Positions 18,081 through 26,114 of a stretch of 64,000 nt of DNA are shown piece by piece (position 1 is the first letter of the stretch; every line of letters starts with the position of its first letter). The notes beneath the pieces were generated by a model. It was not told where the DNA came from and ran no database searches. It saw only the letters and a list, made by a program, of their open reading frames with translations. The translations under genes were made by a program, and so were the position numbers. The stretch covers positions 358,614-422,613 of the forward strand of contig JAVBMV010000005.1 of assembly GCA_031552145.1 (NCBI GenBank), in the 5' to 3' direction. This DNA comes from JAVBMV01 sp031552145 (GTDB taxonomy: Bacteria > Myxococcota > Myxococcia > Myxococcales > UBA5297).

Positions 18081-19654
18081 AGCTCGGCGCGCGGATAAAA
18101 GGAGAGGGTGGTCAGGCGTTGGTGCTCGGTGCGCTCTTCATGCTCGCCGTCGCGCTCTGTGTCTTGACGACGGCGCACCTGGGGCTGGCCCATCACCGGA
18201 GAATGGAGCTGCAGGACGAGGTGGACGCCAGCGCCTACTCCACCGCCGTGCTCGCCTCCCGGTCGCTCAACGCCATCGCCTGGATGAACCGGGCGATGAT
18301 CTCGCAATATGTCTCGGCGATGGCGGCGCAGTCGCTGGTCAGCACTCTCGATGGCGCCCAGGCGCTGGTGGGCCTCACCGCCGACGTTCTCCAGAACGCC
18401 GCGCATGCCCTCTGCGTCGGAGGGAGGATCAGCGAGGTGGTCGGGGCTATCCCCTTCCTCGAGTTCCTCGCGGCGATGGGGATGCAGGCGGAGCACTTTG
18501 CCTACTACGTCAACTACGCGGCCTGGATGGCGCGCGAGGCGAGCCAGGGAATGCGCGGGATCTCCGATTACCTCGATCGGCCCGCCGCCAAGTTCGTCGA
18601 GGCCGTCGGAGAGGCGAATGGCGCGCTCTTTGCGCTCCAGCGCTCGGTGCGCGACGCCACCGCAACGGCCCTCGCGGGCGGCGCCGTAGAGCGGCTCCTC
18701 GGCCACGCGGAGCGGGAGCGCGGCGGCGCCGCGGGCCTTGGACTCGCTGCCCTCAACAGCGCCGCCTATCTCGCGCTCTTCGGTCAGCGCTCCGAGGAGC
18801 TCGACGGCAAGAGCGCGAAGCGCAACGACGACGCGAGCCTGATGGCCGAGCTGGCCAACGCCTCGCGCACTCCCTTCGAAAGCCTCCGCCACTTCGCCAA
18901 TCTGCCGTCGCTGGGCGAGGGTGAACTCGCGCGCGACATCCTCTCCTTTGGCCTCACCGGGACGACGCGCCTGGTGGAGCCGATGCCGAAGGAGGTCTTC
19001 ACCAACGTCGTTCCAGGCAGGATCATCCCCGGGACAGCCGTCGCGCTCGAGGGCAACTACGCCTTCATGAACTACACCAAGCTGACTCAGTGGACGCTTG
19101 GCAGAGCACTCGTCTCGGCCGAGTATGTCTCGGCGGTGATGGCCACGGCGGGCGATCGGCAGATCGTCGGGATCCAGGCCTCGGCGAAGGCTGGGGATCG
19201 GTACCACTGCCGATATGACGGGCGCAGCTGGGACCATTCCTTCGCCTCTTGGATCTCGGGGTGCTACGACAGCGTCACCACGCGCCCCGTCAAGTGCACC
19301 TCGGAGCCGATGCACTCTTTCGACGGGATCGCGCCCTACCTCTCCTTCGCGCTGCGAGAGGAGCCGGGCGACTCCTTCGGCCAGCCAGAGTTCTTCGCGC
19401 TGGCGAAAGAAGAGAGAGCGCGCGCGCTGCTGCCGCCCAAGGCCACCGACGCGAAAGGCGGGAAGGGCGCCATGGCCCAACGAGAGGCGCTGGCGGTCGC
19501 GAGGAGCGCGGCCATTTACCACAGGCCCGGCGCCTGGCTCGAGCCGCCCAACCTCTTCAACCCCTTCTGGCGCGCCAAGCTCGCTCCCCTCGAGCCCGCG
19601 CTCTCCCGTCTGCCGGAGTCGCTGCGCGCGCCGGTAGAGGCGAGCGTAAAATGA
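18077..19654 (+). CDS. TadG-like protein with N-terminal Tad (Flp pilus assembly) domain
   Basis: The 525-aa product starts MKLGARIKGEGGQALVLGAL, a Gly-Gly-Gln-Ala motif followed by one transmembrane helix. This is the standard TadG/putative Flp pilus-assembly N-terminus. The next segment MELQDEVDASAYSTAVLASR corresponds to the usual LQxxADAAALAxA helix of this family, with DE and DAS replacing ADAA. The long C-terminal part is periplasmic and has a Cys-containing stretch (YHCRYDG; SGCYDS; VKCTSE) near residues 375-410 that may form disulfides. It overlaps both neighbours by 4 nt, so translation is coupled. Confidence 0.78.
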   Translation: MKLGARIKGEGGQALVLGALFMLAVALCVLTTAHLGLAHHRRMELQDEVDASAYSTAVLASRSLNAIAWMNRAMISQYVSAMAAQSLVSTLDGAQALVGLTADVLQNAAHALCVGGRISEVVGAIPFLEFLAAMGMQAEHFAYYVNYAAWMAREASQGMRGISDYLDRPAAKFVEAVGEANGALFALQRSVRDATATALAGGAVERLLGHAERERGGAAGLGLAALNSAAYLALFGQRSEELDGKSAKRNDDASLMAELANASRTPFESLRHFANLPSLGEGELARDILSFGLTGTTRLVEPMPKEVFTNVVPGRIIPGTAVALEGNYAFMNYTKLTQWTLGRALVSAEYVSAVMATAGDRQIVGIQASAKAGDRYHCRYDGRSWDHSFASWISGCYDSVTTRPVKCTSEPMHSFDGIAPYLSFALREEPGDSFGQPEFFALAKEERARALLPPKATDAKGGKGAMAQREALAVARSAAIYHRPGAWLEPPNLFNPFWRAKLAPLEPALSRLPESLRAPVEASVK

Positions 19655-20649
19655 GGATCACGCGCACGATCATTCTTGGAGAAGAGGAGGGAAGCGCCAC
19701 GGTGGAGCTCTCGCTGCTGTTGGCGCTCTTCCTCCTCCTGATTCTCTTCTCCAGCCTCTTCGCCGATCTATCCATCGCGCGCTCCCGCGCTCTGGAGGGC
19801 GCGCGCCACCTCGCCTGGGAGTTCACGGCGCCCGCCCACACCAACTATTTGACTGGCGACACGGACTCCGCCTCCGGACGCCTGCGCGCGCTTCTCCCAC
19901 AGGAGCTGGCGCGCCGCTGGGGCGATGACCTCGACGGCGCCACCATCGCAAGCGAGGAGCAGGCCAGTCGGGGCGCCGATGGGCGCTCCGTGCGCGGCTT
20001 GGCCTCTATCTTCCAATTACAGGAGGGGGCGCTGTCGCTCTCCGATTCCTCGTCGCTGGCCCTCGCGCCCATCGAGGAACTCGCCGAGTATGCTGGCTTC
20101 AACTCAAAGGGGCTCATCGCGGTCGAGTTGCCGCTCCACTCGCGCGCCGCCGATGTGATGCTGCCCTGGCCCCTCGGGGCGCTCGACACTCTGATGGTCG
20201 ATGGGGGCGCCACGGCGCGCCAGCGCGCGAGCCTGCTGGTCGATGCGTGGAATCTCCCCGACGGCTCCGACGTGGACGACGCCCACGAATCGGGATGCCG
20301 CGGCGCCTATTGCGCGCAGGTGGGGCGTCTCGCGCTCTTGGGAGTGGGCGGATTCGAGCTGAGCCGAGAGTCCGCCGAGCTGCTCTCCGCCGTAGGTCTC
20401 CACTCACCGCTCAGCCCGGTCGTGCGCTCGCTGGCGCTGCGCCGTCCCGATGACGACGGGACGGTCCGCTTCGAAGAGGAGAACATTGGGCGCCTTCGCC
20501 CCATGCATAGGCACTACACCAACGTCTTCAAGGAGAGCTTCTCCTCCAAGCAGAGCCTCTACAGGCGCGCCGCGGCGGCGCGCGGCGGCAATTACCTGGG
20601 CTGCCCCGAGTCGCAGCGCATGGAGGGAGAGTGCCGATGGAGAGAATAG
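19651..20649 (+). CDS. TadE-like pseudopilin, second copy
   Basis: The true start is ATG 19651, overlapping the previous stop, not the long upstream extension of the frame. The 332-aa product has GEEEGSATVELSLLLALFLLLILFS at residues 10-34: the Tad-type GS-x-T-V-E processing and helix motif, with Glu at the pilin +5 position. A soluble domain of about 290 aa follows. It has one Cys pair, SGCRGAYC, and a C-terminal CPESQRMEGEC. It is probably anchored in the inner membrane as a minor pseudopilin. The next gene starts inside its 3' end. Confidence 0.75.
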   Translation: MRITRTIILGEEEGSATVELSLLLALFLLLILFSSLFADLSIARSRALEGARHLAWEFTAPAHTNYLTGDTDSASGRLRALLPQELARRWGDDLDGATIASEEQASRGADGRSVRGLASIFQLQEGALSLSDSSSLALAPIEELAEYAGFNSKGLIAVELPLHSRAADVMLPWPLGALDTLMVDGGATARQRASLLVDAWNLPDGSDVDDAHESGCRGAYCAQVGRLALLGVGGFELSRESAELLSAVGLHSPLSPVVRSLALRRPDDDGTVRFEEENIGRLRPMHRHYTNVFKESFSSKQSLYRRAAAARGGNYLGCPESQRMEGECRWRE

Positions 20650-21251
20650 GAGACAGAGCTCCTCCGCGCCCCGCGTTGGGTCGGATGAAGCTGGCGATGG
20701 CAATGGTACTGGTGTCGTTCGTCTCTTTCTTCGGCGCTCCGCTCCTGGCGGGAGAGCCAAAGGCGAACGAGCCTGGGCCGGAGGCGGAGCCAGCGAAGAT
20801 TGAGTTGGAGTTGGAGGCGCGCGCCTCGCTCGAACCGCGCGCGCCGCCCTCTCCGATGGCGCTGCTCCCCGCCCCGCCGGGCGCGACTGTCAGCTCCCTC
20901 GGCATTCAGCGCCCCTTCGGCGTACCCATGGCGCTCCACTACGCCAGGAGCGAACTCCCGGCGCAGGAGGTGCGCTCCTTCTATGTCACCGCGATGGATC
21001 GGCTCGGGCTCCACGCGACCGTCACGGGTGACGGCAGAGGTGCGCTCTTCGTCTCGGCGCTCCTCCCTGGCGGCACCTATATGGTTGGTGTTGCAATCTT
21101 TCCGACCGAGCGAGGATGCGACCTCTTCCCCTCGACTCTCTCGATCGATGAGCTCGTGAAGGGGCCTTTGGCGCGGGGCGAAGAGGAGCGCGCGCTGGAG
21201 CGAGGCGAGCAGCTCCTGAGGCGGCTCACGCTCGTGGGGCCGGCGCGATGA
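20637..21251 (+). CDS. secreted or membrane-anchored protein of unknown function in the pseudopilin operon
   Basis: Translation from ATG 20637 overlaps the upstream gene by 13 nt. ATG 20685 (MKLAMAMVLVSFVSFFG) is a plausible alternative that places the signal helix at the N-terminus. After the helix there is a Pro/Glu-rich linker, then a compact domain of about 120 aa (FGVPMALHYARSELPAQEV...FYVTAMDRLGLHATV...LPGGTYMVGVAIFPTERGCDLFPS). I do not recognise the family. Its position between pseudopilin genes suggests an accessory role in the same apparatus. Confidence 0.68.
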   Translation: MERIGDRAPPRPALGRMKLAMAMVLVSFVSFFGAPLLAGEPKANEPGPEAEPAKIELELEARASLEPRAPPSPMALLPAPPGATVSSLGIQRPFGVPMALHYARSELPAQEVRSFYVTAMDRLGLHATVTGDGRGALFVSALLPGGTYMVGVAIFPTERGCDLFPSTLSIDELVKGPLARGEEERALERGEQLLRRLTLVGPAR

Positions 21252-21433
21252 GCCCGCCCGCCCTATGCGGCGAGGCCGGTCAGGCGGCCGCCGAATCCGC
21301 GCTGCTCCTCGCGCTCATCTGTGGCGTCGGCGCCGCCTCGCTCCACCACCTCGCGCCACTGCTGCTCGCCGCGTGGGAGAGATACCTCGGCGGATATGAC
21401 CTGCTGCTCAGTCTCCCCATTCCCTGGATCTGA
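21248..21433 (+). CDS. small pilin-like single-span protein
   Basis: The 61-aa product starts at an ATGA overlap with the previous gene. Residues 8-30 read GEAGQAAAESALLLALICGVG: a Gly-Gln/Ala-Glu-Ser motif directly followed by a hydrophobic helix, the arrangement seen in Flp-type pilins and TadE N-termini. Its size matches Flp pilins (50-70 aa), although the C-terminus (YDLLLSLPIPWI) is hydrophobic. It could be the major Flp-like subunit of this locus. That is inference. Confidence 0.6.
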   Translation: MSPPALCGEAGQAAAESALLLALICGVGAASLHHLAPLLLAAWERYLGGYDLLLSLPIPWI

Positions 21434-21438
21434 TCCCA

Positions 21439-22056
21439 ATGAACATCTCGCTCCTCCCGCTCCTGCTCCTCCTCTCCTCGGCCTCGACCTCGTCGCCAGA
21501 GGGAGCGCTGCCCTTCGTCGAATACCTGTCGAGCCAGGGCGAGGGGAGGGAGGAGCTCTATCTGCGGCTCACCCTCGTCGAGGAGGAGTGGGAGGGAAGA
21601 ATGGTGCGATTCATCGAGCTCTGGCACGATCGGGAGGGGAAGAGGGCCTCGAGGCTCTCGCTCGAAGAGCCCCGGCTGGCCTTCATCAAGCTGGGCAGCG
21701 CCATCTTCCGGATGGAGGGGGAGGAGCTCGCCCAGAGCTCCGACGGGCTCGCGGCGCTGGAGCGGATGAAGGGCGCCGGGCGGTGCTCGGGCGGCGCGGG
21801 GCGCGGGAGTGGGCGCCGCTGGATCGAGACGAAGGCGGGGCGCTTTCGCGCCTCCAAGGTGGTGCTGGGGAAGGGGCGCGACCGCATCGAGGGCTGGTTC
21901 AGCGCCGACGTCCCCTTGATGGGGCTCGTCCTATCGAAGGATGGGCGCGGCAGGAGGCTGGAACTCCTGGGTTACGGTTCGCGCGGGGGGTGCAGCGCCT
22001 TCCCAAAGGGGTTCGAAGCGCCCCCTCTGCCCGGTTCCAAGCGAGGCCGAGCTTGA
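21439..22056 (+). CDS. small secreted protein of unknown function
   Basis: The 205-aa product has an N-terminal signal sequence (MNISLLPLLLLLSSASTSSP, probable cleavage near residue 18). A soluble mixed domain rich in Glu and Arg follows, with two late cysteines (GRCSGG; GGCSAF). It lies only 5 nt after the small pilin-like gene, so it is probably the last gene of the pseudopilin operon. Its stop overlaps the -35 box of the rpsP promoter. The family is not recognised. Confidence 0.65.
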   Translation: MNISLLPLLLLLSSASTSSPEGALPFVEYLSSQGEGREELYLRLTLVEEEWEGRMVRFIELWHDREGKRASRLSLEEPRLAFIKLGSAIFRMEGEELAQSSDGLAALERMKGAGRCSGGAGRGSGRRWIETKAGRFRASKVVLGKGRDRIEGWFSADVPLMGLVLSKDGRGRRLELLGYGSRGGCSAFPKGFEAPPLPGSKRGRA

Positions 22057-22081
22057 CAGGAGGGGCCCTCTCGTCCATAAA
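22053..22081 (+). promoter_or_regulatory. sigma-70-type promoter of the rpsP operon
   Basis: A perfect TTGACA (22053-22058), a 17-nt spacer and CATAAA (22076-22081, four of six) precede a 45-nt leader that ends in GGAGG (22111-22115) and the rpsP ATG. The -35 overlaps the stop codon of the upstream gene. Confidence 0.62.
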
Positions 22082-22125
22082 CCACCAACTTTTTTCCGCA
22101 TTTTCCGTCTGGAGGCAGCACCGAC

Positions 22126-22383
22126 ATGGCAGTCAAGATCAGACTCTCCCGCGCGGGCGCCAAGAAGCGCCCTTACTACCATGTGGTAGCTACGCATGGC
22201 ACCTCTCCTCGCGATGGCAAGTTCATCGAGGCCGTCGGCGCCTACGATCCCACCCAGGTCCCTCACAGGGTGGAGTTCGACGAGGCGCGCCTCGATCACT
22301 GGCTCAAGTCGGGGGCAATCCCCACGGACACCGTCGCGCAGCTGATCAAGCAGTATCGCCGCGCCAAGCCCGCGCAAGTCTAG
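22126..22383 (+). CDS. rpsP: 30S ribosomal protein S16
   Basis: The 85-aa product shows the S16 signature at the N-terminus (MAVKIRLSRAGAKKRPYYHV) and the usual GAYDP and LKSGAIPTDTV segments. The length is typical. S16 helps assemble the 5' domain of 16S rRNA. It is the first gene of the conserved rpsP-rimM-trmD-rplS operon, with a good GGAGG site 10 nt upstream. The KH-domain gene (khpA) that many bacteria carry between rpsP and rimM is absent here; only 16 nt separate the two genes. Confidence 0.97.
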   Translation: MAVKIRLSRAGAKKRPYYHVVATHGTSPRDGKFIEAVGAYDPTQVPHRVEFDEARLDHWLKSGAIPTDTVAQLIKQYRRAKPAQV

Positions 22384-22399
22384 AGGGCGGTCCGAGCGC

Positions 22400-22957
22400 G
22401 TGGCCGTCTCTGACCGACAGCCGGAGCGACTGATTCGCCTGGGGCTCATCCTCGGTCCACATGGGCTGCGTGGAGAGCTCTGCTTTCGCCCCGACTTGGC
22501 CGGCTCCGAGACCGTCTACGATCAGCACGAGCTCTACTTGACGAGTGGCGAAGGTCGCCCCGTTCTTTATGAGCTGGAGCGCGCGCGGCCCGGCGGCAGC
22601 TCGATCCTCGTGAAGCTGAAGGGAATCGACGATCGCGAAGGTGCCGAGCGAGTCGGGCGCTGCGTGCTCTCGATCCCGCGCGACGCACTTCCAGAGCCGG
22701 AGGAGGGCGAGTATTACCTCGCCGACCTGCTCGGGCTCACGGCCATCGATCGCGCGGGCGAGCTTCTCGGGCGGGTAGAGTCGGTGCTGGAGACTGGCGC
22801 GGTGCCGGTCCTGGAGATTGTGAGCGCCGATGGAGCGCTCTGGCAGGTGCCGCTCGCGGCGCCATTCGTCGACGAGATCGATCTCGCCGGTGGACGCATC
22901 AAGGTCGAACCGGTGGAGAGGAGCATGCCGAAGGAACGAGAGGAGCGGGAGCGCTAG
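22400..22957 (+). CDS. rimM: 16S rRNA processing protein RimM
   Basis: The 185-aa product begins with a GTG codon at 22400. It shows the RimM N-domain (RLGLILGPHGLRGELCFRP, the G-x-H-G-x-x-G-E motif) and the PRC-barrel C-domain (EYYLADLLGL; VLEIVSADGALWQVPLAAPFV). RimM binds S19 and matures the 3' domain of 16S rRNA. The gene sits in the conserved place between rpsP and trmD, with 3 nt before trmD. Confidence 0.94.
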   Translation: MAVSDRQPERLIRLGLILGPHGLRGELCFRPDLAGSETVYDQHELYLTSGEGRPVLYELERARPGGSSILVKLKGIDDREGAERVGRCVLSIPRDALPEPEEGEYYLADLLGLTAIDRAGELLGRVESVLETGAVPVLEIVSADGALWQVPLAAPFVDEIDLAGGRIKVEPVERSMPKEREERER

Positions 22958-22960
22958 CGC

Positions 22961-23686
22961 ATGATCGAGGTGGAGGTCATCACGCTCTTTCCCAGGATGG
23001 TCGAAGTGCCGCTCTCCGAGAGTCTGCTCGGAAAGGCACAGGCCCGCGGGCTCCTCAAGGCAACGATCACCGATCTGCGCTCCTATGCGCACGACAAACA
23101 CCGTGTCTGCGACGATACGCCCTACGGCGGCGGCGCGGGGATGGTGATGAAGCTCGAGCCTCTGGTCGAGGCGATCGAGAGCGCCCGCGCGAGGGCCCCA
23201 GGCGCGCGGGTGATATTGATGGGGCCCAGAGGTCGCACTTTCGACCAAAGCGAGGCGAGACGGCTTGCCAGCGCGGGTCCTTTGGTGCTCATCTGCGGGC
23301 GGTACGAAGGGGTCGATGAGCGGGTGTTGGCGTACATCGATGAGGAGCTCTCGCTGGGCGACTTCATCATGACCGGCGGCGAGTTCGCCGCGCTGGCCAT
23401 CATCGATGCGGTGACGAGGTTGGAGCCCGGTGTGCTGGGGAACGTGGCCAGCGCCGGGAGTGAGAGTTTCGAAGAGGGGCGGCTGGAGTATCCGCAGTAC
23501 ACCAGACCGCCCGAGTATCGGGGAGCAAAGCTCCCAGAAGTGTTGCTCTCGGGCGATCATCAGCGGATCGCTCGGTGGCGCCGGGCCATGTCTTTGAAGG
23601 CGACGCGAGACAGGCGGCCCGATCTCTTCGCGAAGCTTGCGTTGTCGGATGAAGACCGGAAGCTTCTCGAGCATCTTCCGGAATGA
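22961..23686 (+). CDS. trmD: tRNA (guanine-N1-)-methyltransferase
   Basis: The 241-aa product has the SPOUT-fold TrmD motifs: VITLFPRMVEVPLSESLLGKA at the start, CDDTPYGGGAGMVMKLEPL, the knotted SAM site LICGRYEGVDERV, and LGDFIMTGGE, which includes the catalytic Asp. The enzyme makes m1G37 in tRNAs reading CCN, CUN and CGG codons and prevents +1 frameshifts. Length and position are typical. Confidence 0.97.
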   Translation: MIEVEVITLFPRMVEVPLSESLLGKAQARGLLKATITDLRSYAHDKHRVCDDTPYGGGAGMVMKLEPLVEAIESARARAPGARVILMGPRGRTFDQSEARRLASAGPLVLICGRYEGVDERVLAYIDEELSLGDFIMTGGEFAALAIIDAVTRLEPGVLGNVASAGSESFEEGRLEYPQYTRPPEYRGAKLPEVLLSGDHQRIARWRRAMSLKATRDRRPDLFAKLALSDEDRKLLEHLPE

Positions 23687-23698
23687 AGGAGTGGCGAA

Positions 23699-24064
23699 AT
23701 GCGTAACAAGATTCTCGACATGGTGGAGTCGAAGTACCTTCGCACCGACTATCCCGAGCTGCGCGCTGGGGACACGGTGCGCGTCCATTGGAAGATTCGC
23801 GAGGGTGGCAAGGAGCGTGTCCAGGCCTTCGAGGGCCTCGTGATCCGCCGCACCAACCGCAATAACCGCTCTATGTTCACCGTCCGCAAGGTGAGCTACG
23901 GCGTGGGGGTCGAGCGCCTCTTCCCCGCGAGCAGCCCCCGCTACGAGAAGATCGAAGTGCTCAGCTCCGGTCGTGTCAGGCGCTCTCGCCTCTTCTATCT
24001 GCGCGGACTGCAGGGCAAGGCGGCGCGCGTCGAGACGGAGCGCGACGTGCAGGTCAACAAGTAA
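23699..24064 (+). CDS. rplS: 50S ribosomal protein L19
   Basis: The 121-aa product matches L19: DTVRVHWKIREGGKERVQAF, EGLVIRRTN, MFTVRKVSYGVGVERLFP and KIEVLSSGRVRRSRLFYLR. L19 lies at the 30S-50S interface. An AAGGAG site precedes the ATG. It ends the conserved operon core. In many related genomes rnhB follows; here an SMC-like ATPase gene takes that slot. Confidence 0.97.
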   Translation: MRNKILDMVESKYLRTDYPELRAGDTVRVHWKIREGGKERVQAFEGLVIRRTNRNNRSMFTVRKVSYGVGVERLFPASSPRYEKIEVLSSGRVRRSRLFYLRGLQGKAARVETERDVQVNK

Positions 24065-24101
24065 CTTCTTTCGGCGCGTGCGAGCTCGCCGCGGAGAATA
24101 G

Positions 24102-26114
24102 ATGCTCCTCCAAGAGCTGACGGCCCGCTCTATTGGCGGGCTCTCTCCGGAGCTCAGGGTGACCTTGAAGGATGGGTACAACGTACTCGTCCCGCAGGGG
24201 ACGGGTACGCGTTCGCCGCTCCCCGAGCTGCTCGACGCGCTGCTCTACGGCGCCACCTTGGAGAGCGGACTCGCCACCGGCGAGGGCGCGGGCGCCGGCC
24301 TCTCGCTCAGGGCTCCCGACGGCTCGATTTGGCACTTGGCAATGGAGCTGGGTGGGCGCCGCGCGCTCTACCAGCTGACGCCCGGTGGAGAATGGTCTCT
24401 CGCCTCGGGTGATGAAGCGGCCATCGGCGGCTGGATCGCCTCCTCTGGGGTCGTTCCGCCGCGCATACTCTTCAGGGAGCTGCTCTGCACCCGCGAGAGC
24501 GAGTTTCCGTCGCGCGCGGAGTCTAGCGCGCCGGCCCCGCGCGCCGCCGGAATCTCCGGCAGCTATCCGCGCCCGCCCAGCGCATCGGGTGCCAGCGCGC
24601 AACAGCCCCCTGTTGCCGCCGGCAGGCCCCGGTCCCTCCCGCAGAGCGCTATCGTCGAGGCAGCGCTGCGCGATGCCAGGCGGGGCAAGTCGGCGCTCTC
24701 CGAGAGCGAGCGGGCAGCAAAGCTCGAGGCGCTCAAGGCGGAGATCGCCTATGGGAAGAACCTCGATTCACTCCAGTACCGCATGGAGGGGTTGCTCCGC
24801 CGCAACTTCGACTTGGAGAAGTCGCTCGCCGTCATCGGGCGCTTCGAGGAGGCCGCGCGCGAGGCCGAGGCGCGGTGCAAGGAGGGCTTCTCCTTCGAGT
24901 CGCTGGGCTTCTCGTCCGACGCGCTCGAACGCGCGGCGCATTACGACAACGCCCAGCGGCAGCACGAGAAGAACCTCGAAAAGTTGGCCGACGAGCTCTC
25001 CGACGCGCGCTACCAGGCCGACCGCGCCAAGCCGCTCCCCGCCGGAACGCGAACGCGCCTCTTCTTGTTTGGCGCCCTGGGCCTCGCCGCGCTCGCCACC
25101 GGCATCCTCTTCTTCGGCACGCCGATCGCCTATCTGGCGCTCCTCGCAATTCCCGCCTTCGGCTATGCGGCCTGGCTGGGGATAGAGTGGGTCTCGGAGT
25201 GGCAGCATTACGAGGTGTTGGGGCGGAAGCGGCTCGTCGCGCAGGATCGCGAGGAGAAGGCGCGCGCCGCCTTCGATGCCGAATATTTCGCGCTGCGCTC
25301 GGCGATGCGGAGCGCGGGGGTCTCGAAGGGGGCCGAGTTCATCGGCCTCTACCAGCGCCAGCAGGCCAATGAGGCCGAGCGCGCGCGCGCGCAGAAGGTC
25401 TTGGAGACGGCGCTCGCAGATCCCTCCTTCGTCAAGGCGCGGGAGGAGCTCGAGCAGAACGCCGCCCAGATCGCCTCGCTCGAAGCGGAGCTTGCCTCGG
25501 GCGGCGTCGCGGCCATGCGCGACTGGCACGAGGCCGAGCGTGAGCTCGCGCAGCTCCTCGGCGACGCTCAGGATGACGAGGAGGCTCTCGAACCCAGCCC
25601 AGGGGCCCCGACTCACCCTGAAGGCGTGGCGGCCGCTGGCCTTCGCATCTCCGAGCAGGCCGCGGCTGTCGGCGCTCGACAGAACGCCATTCCTCGGTTG
25701 CTCGCGCGCGCCAGCGAGGCGCTGGGACAGTCGCGCTTCGACACCTTCACGGGAGGTCTGATCGACCGCGCCGGCAAGTATCTCAACGCGCTCTCCGACG
25801 GGCGCTTCTCGGGCGTCGACATCGAGGGCAGCGGGCGCGCGGTGGCGCTCAGCCGCCAGCAGAAGCTGGGGCCCGCCGAGCTCGATCGGCGCGACTACGA
25901 TCTGCTCTATCTCTCCGTAAAGCTGACGGTGCAGGAGAAGCTGGCGCCGCGCCTTCCTTTCCTGCTCTTCGACGAGCCCTTCATGGGCTTCAGCGAGTCG
26001 AAGTTGCAGCTCCTCAGCAAGATGCTCAAACACATCGCCACCAGCACCCAGGTGCTCCATGTGACGGCGCAGCGCCAACACCTGAGCCTGGCCGACGTCG
26101 CAGCGAAGCTATGA
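24102..26114 (+). CDS. membrane-anchored SMC/YhaN-like ABC ATPase with degenerate Walker A
   Basis: The 670-aa product has the split layout of Rad50/SMC/YhaN-type proteins: an N-terminal ATPase lobe, long charged helices (about 185-310), a hairpin of two hydrophobic segments (about 317-340 and 343-365), a second coiled stretch (about 370-480), and a C-terminal lobe. The C-lobe has RRDYDLLYLSVKLTVQEKL and a clear Walker B, PFLLFDEPFMGFSESK (about 618-631). The N-lobe loop where Walker A is expected reads VPQGTGTRSPL and lacks the Lys of GxxGxGKS/T. A central transmembrane hairpin is a known feature of YhaN-like proteins. It lies between rplS and yraN and overlaps yraN by 4 nt. The function is unknown. 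Confidence 0.75.
   Translation: MLLQELTARSIGGLSPELRVTLKDGYNVLVPQGTGTRSPLPELLDALLYGATLESGLATGEGAGAGLSLRAPDGSIWHLAMELGGRRALYQLTPGGEWSLASGDEAAIGGWIASSGVVPPRILFRELLCTRESEFPSRAESSAPAPRAAGISGSYPRPPSASGASAQQPPVAAGRPRSLPQSAIVEAALRDARRGKSALSESERAAKLEALKAEIAYGKNLDSLQYRMEGLLRRNFDLEKSLAVIGRFEEAAREAEARCKEGFSFESLGFSSDALERAAHYDNAQRQHEKNLEKLADELSDARYQADRAKPLPAGTRTRLFLFGALGLAALATGILFFGTPIAYLALLAIPAFGYAAWLGIEWVSEWQHYEVLGRKRLVAQDREEKARAAFDAEYFALRSAMRSAGVSKGAEFIGLYQRQQANEAERARAQKVLETALADPSFVKAREELEQNAAQIASLEAELASGGVAAMRDWHEAERELAQLLGDAQDDEEALEPSPGAPTHPEGVAAAGLRISEQAAAVGARQNAIPRLLARASEALGQSRFDTFTGGLIDRAGKYLNALSDGRFSGVDIEGSGRAVALSRQQKLGPAELDRRDYDLLYLSVKLTVQEKLAPRLPFLLFDEPFMGFSESKLQLLSKMLKHIATSTQVLHVTAQRQHLSLADVAAKL

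Noticed and set aside
24768..26081. 437-codon minus-strand frame under the SMC-like ATPase
   Set aside because: Leu/Arg/Glu-rich mirror of the coiled-coil codons with no domain.
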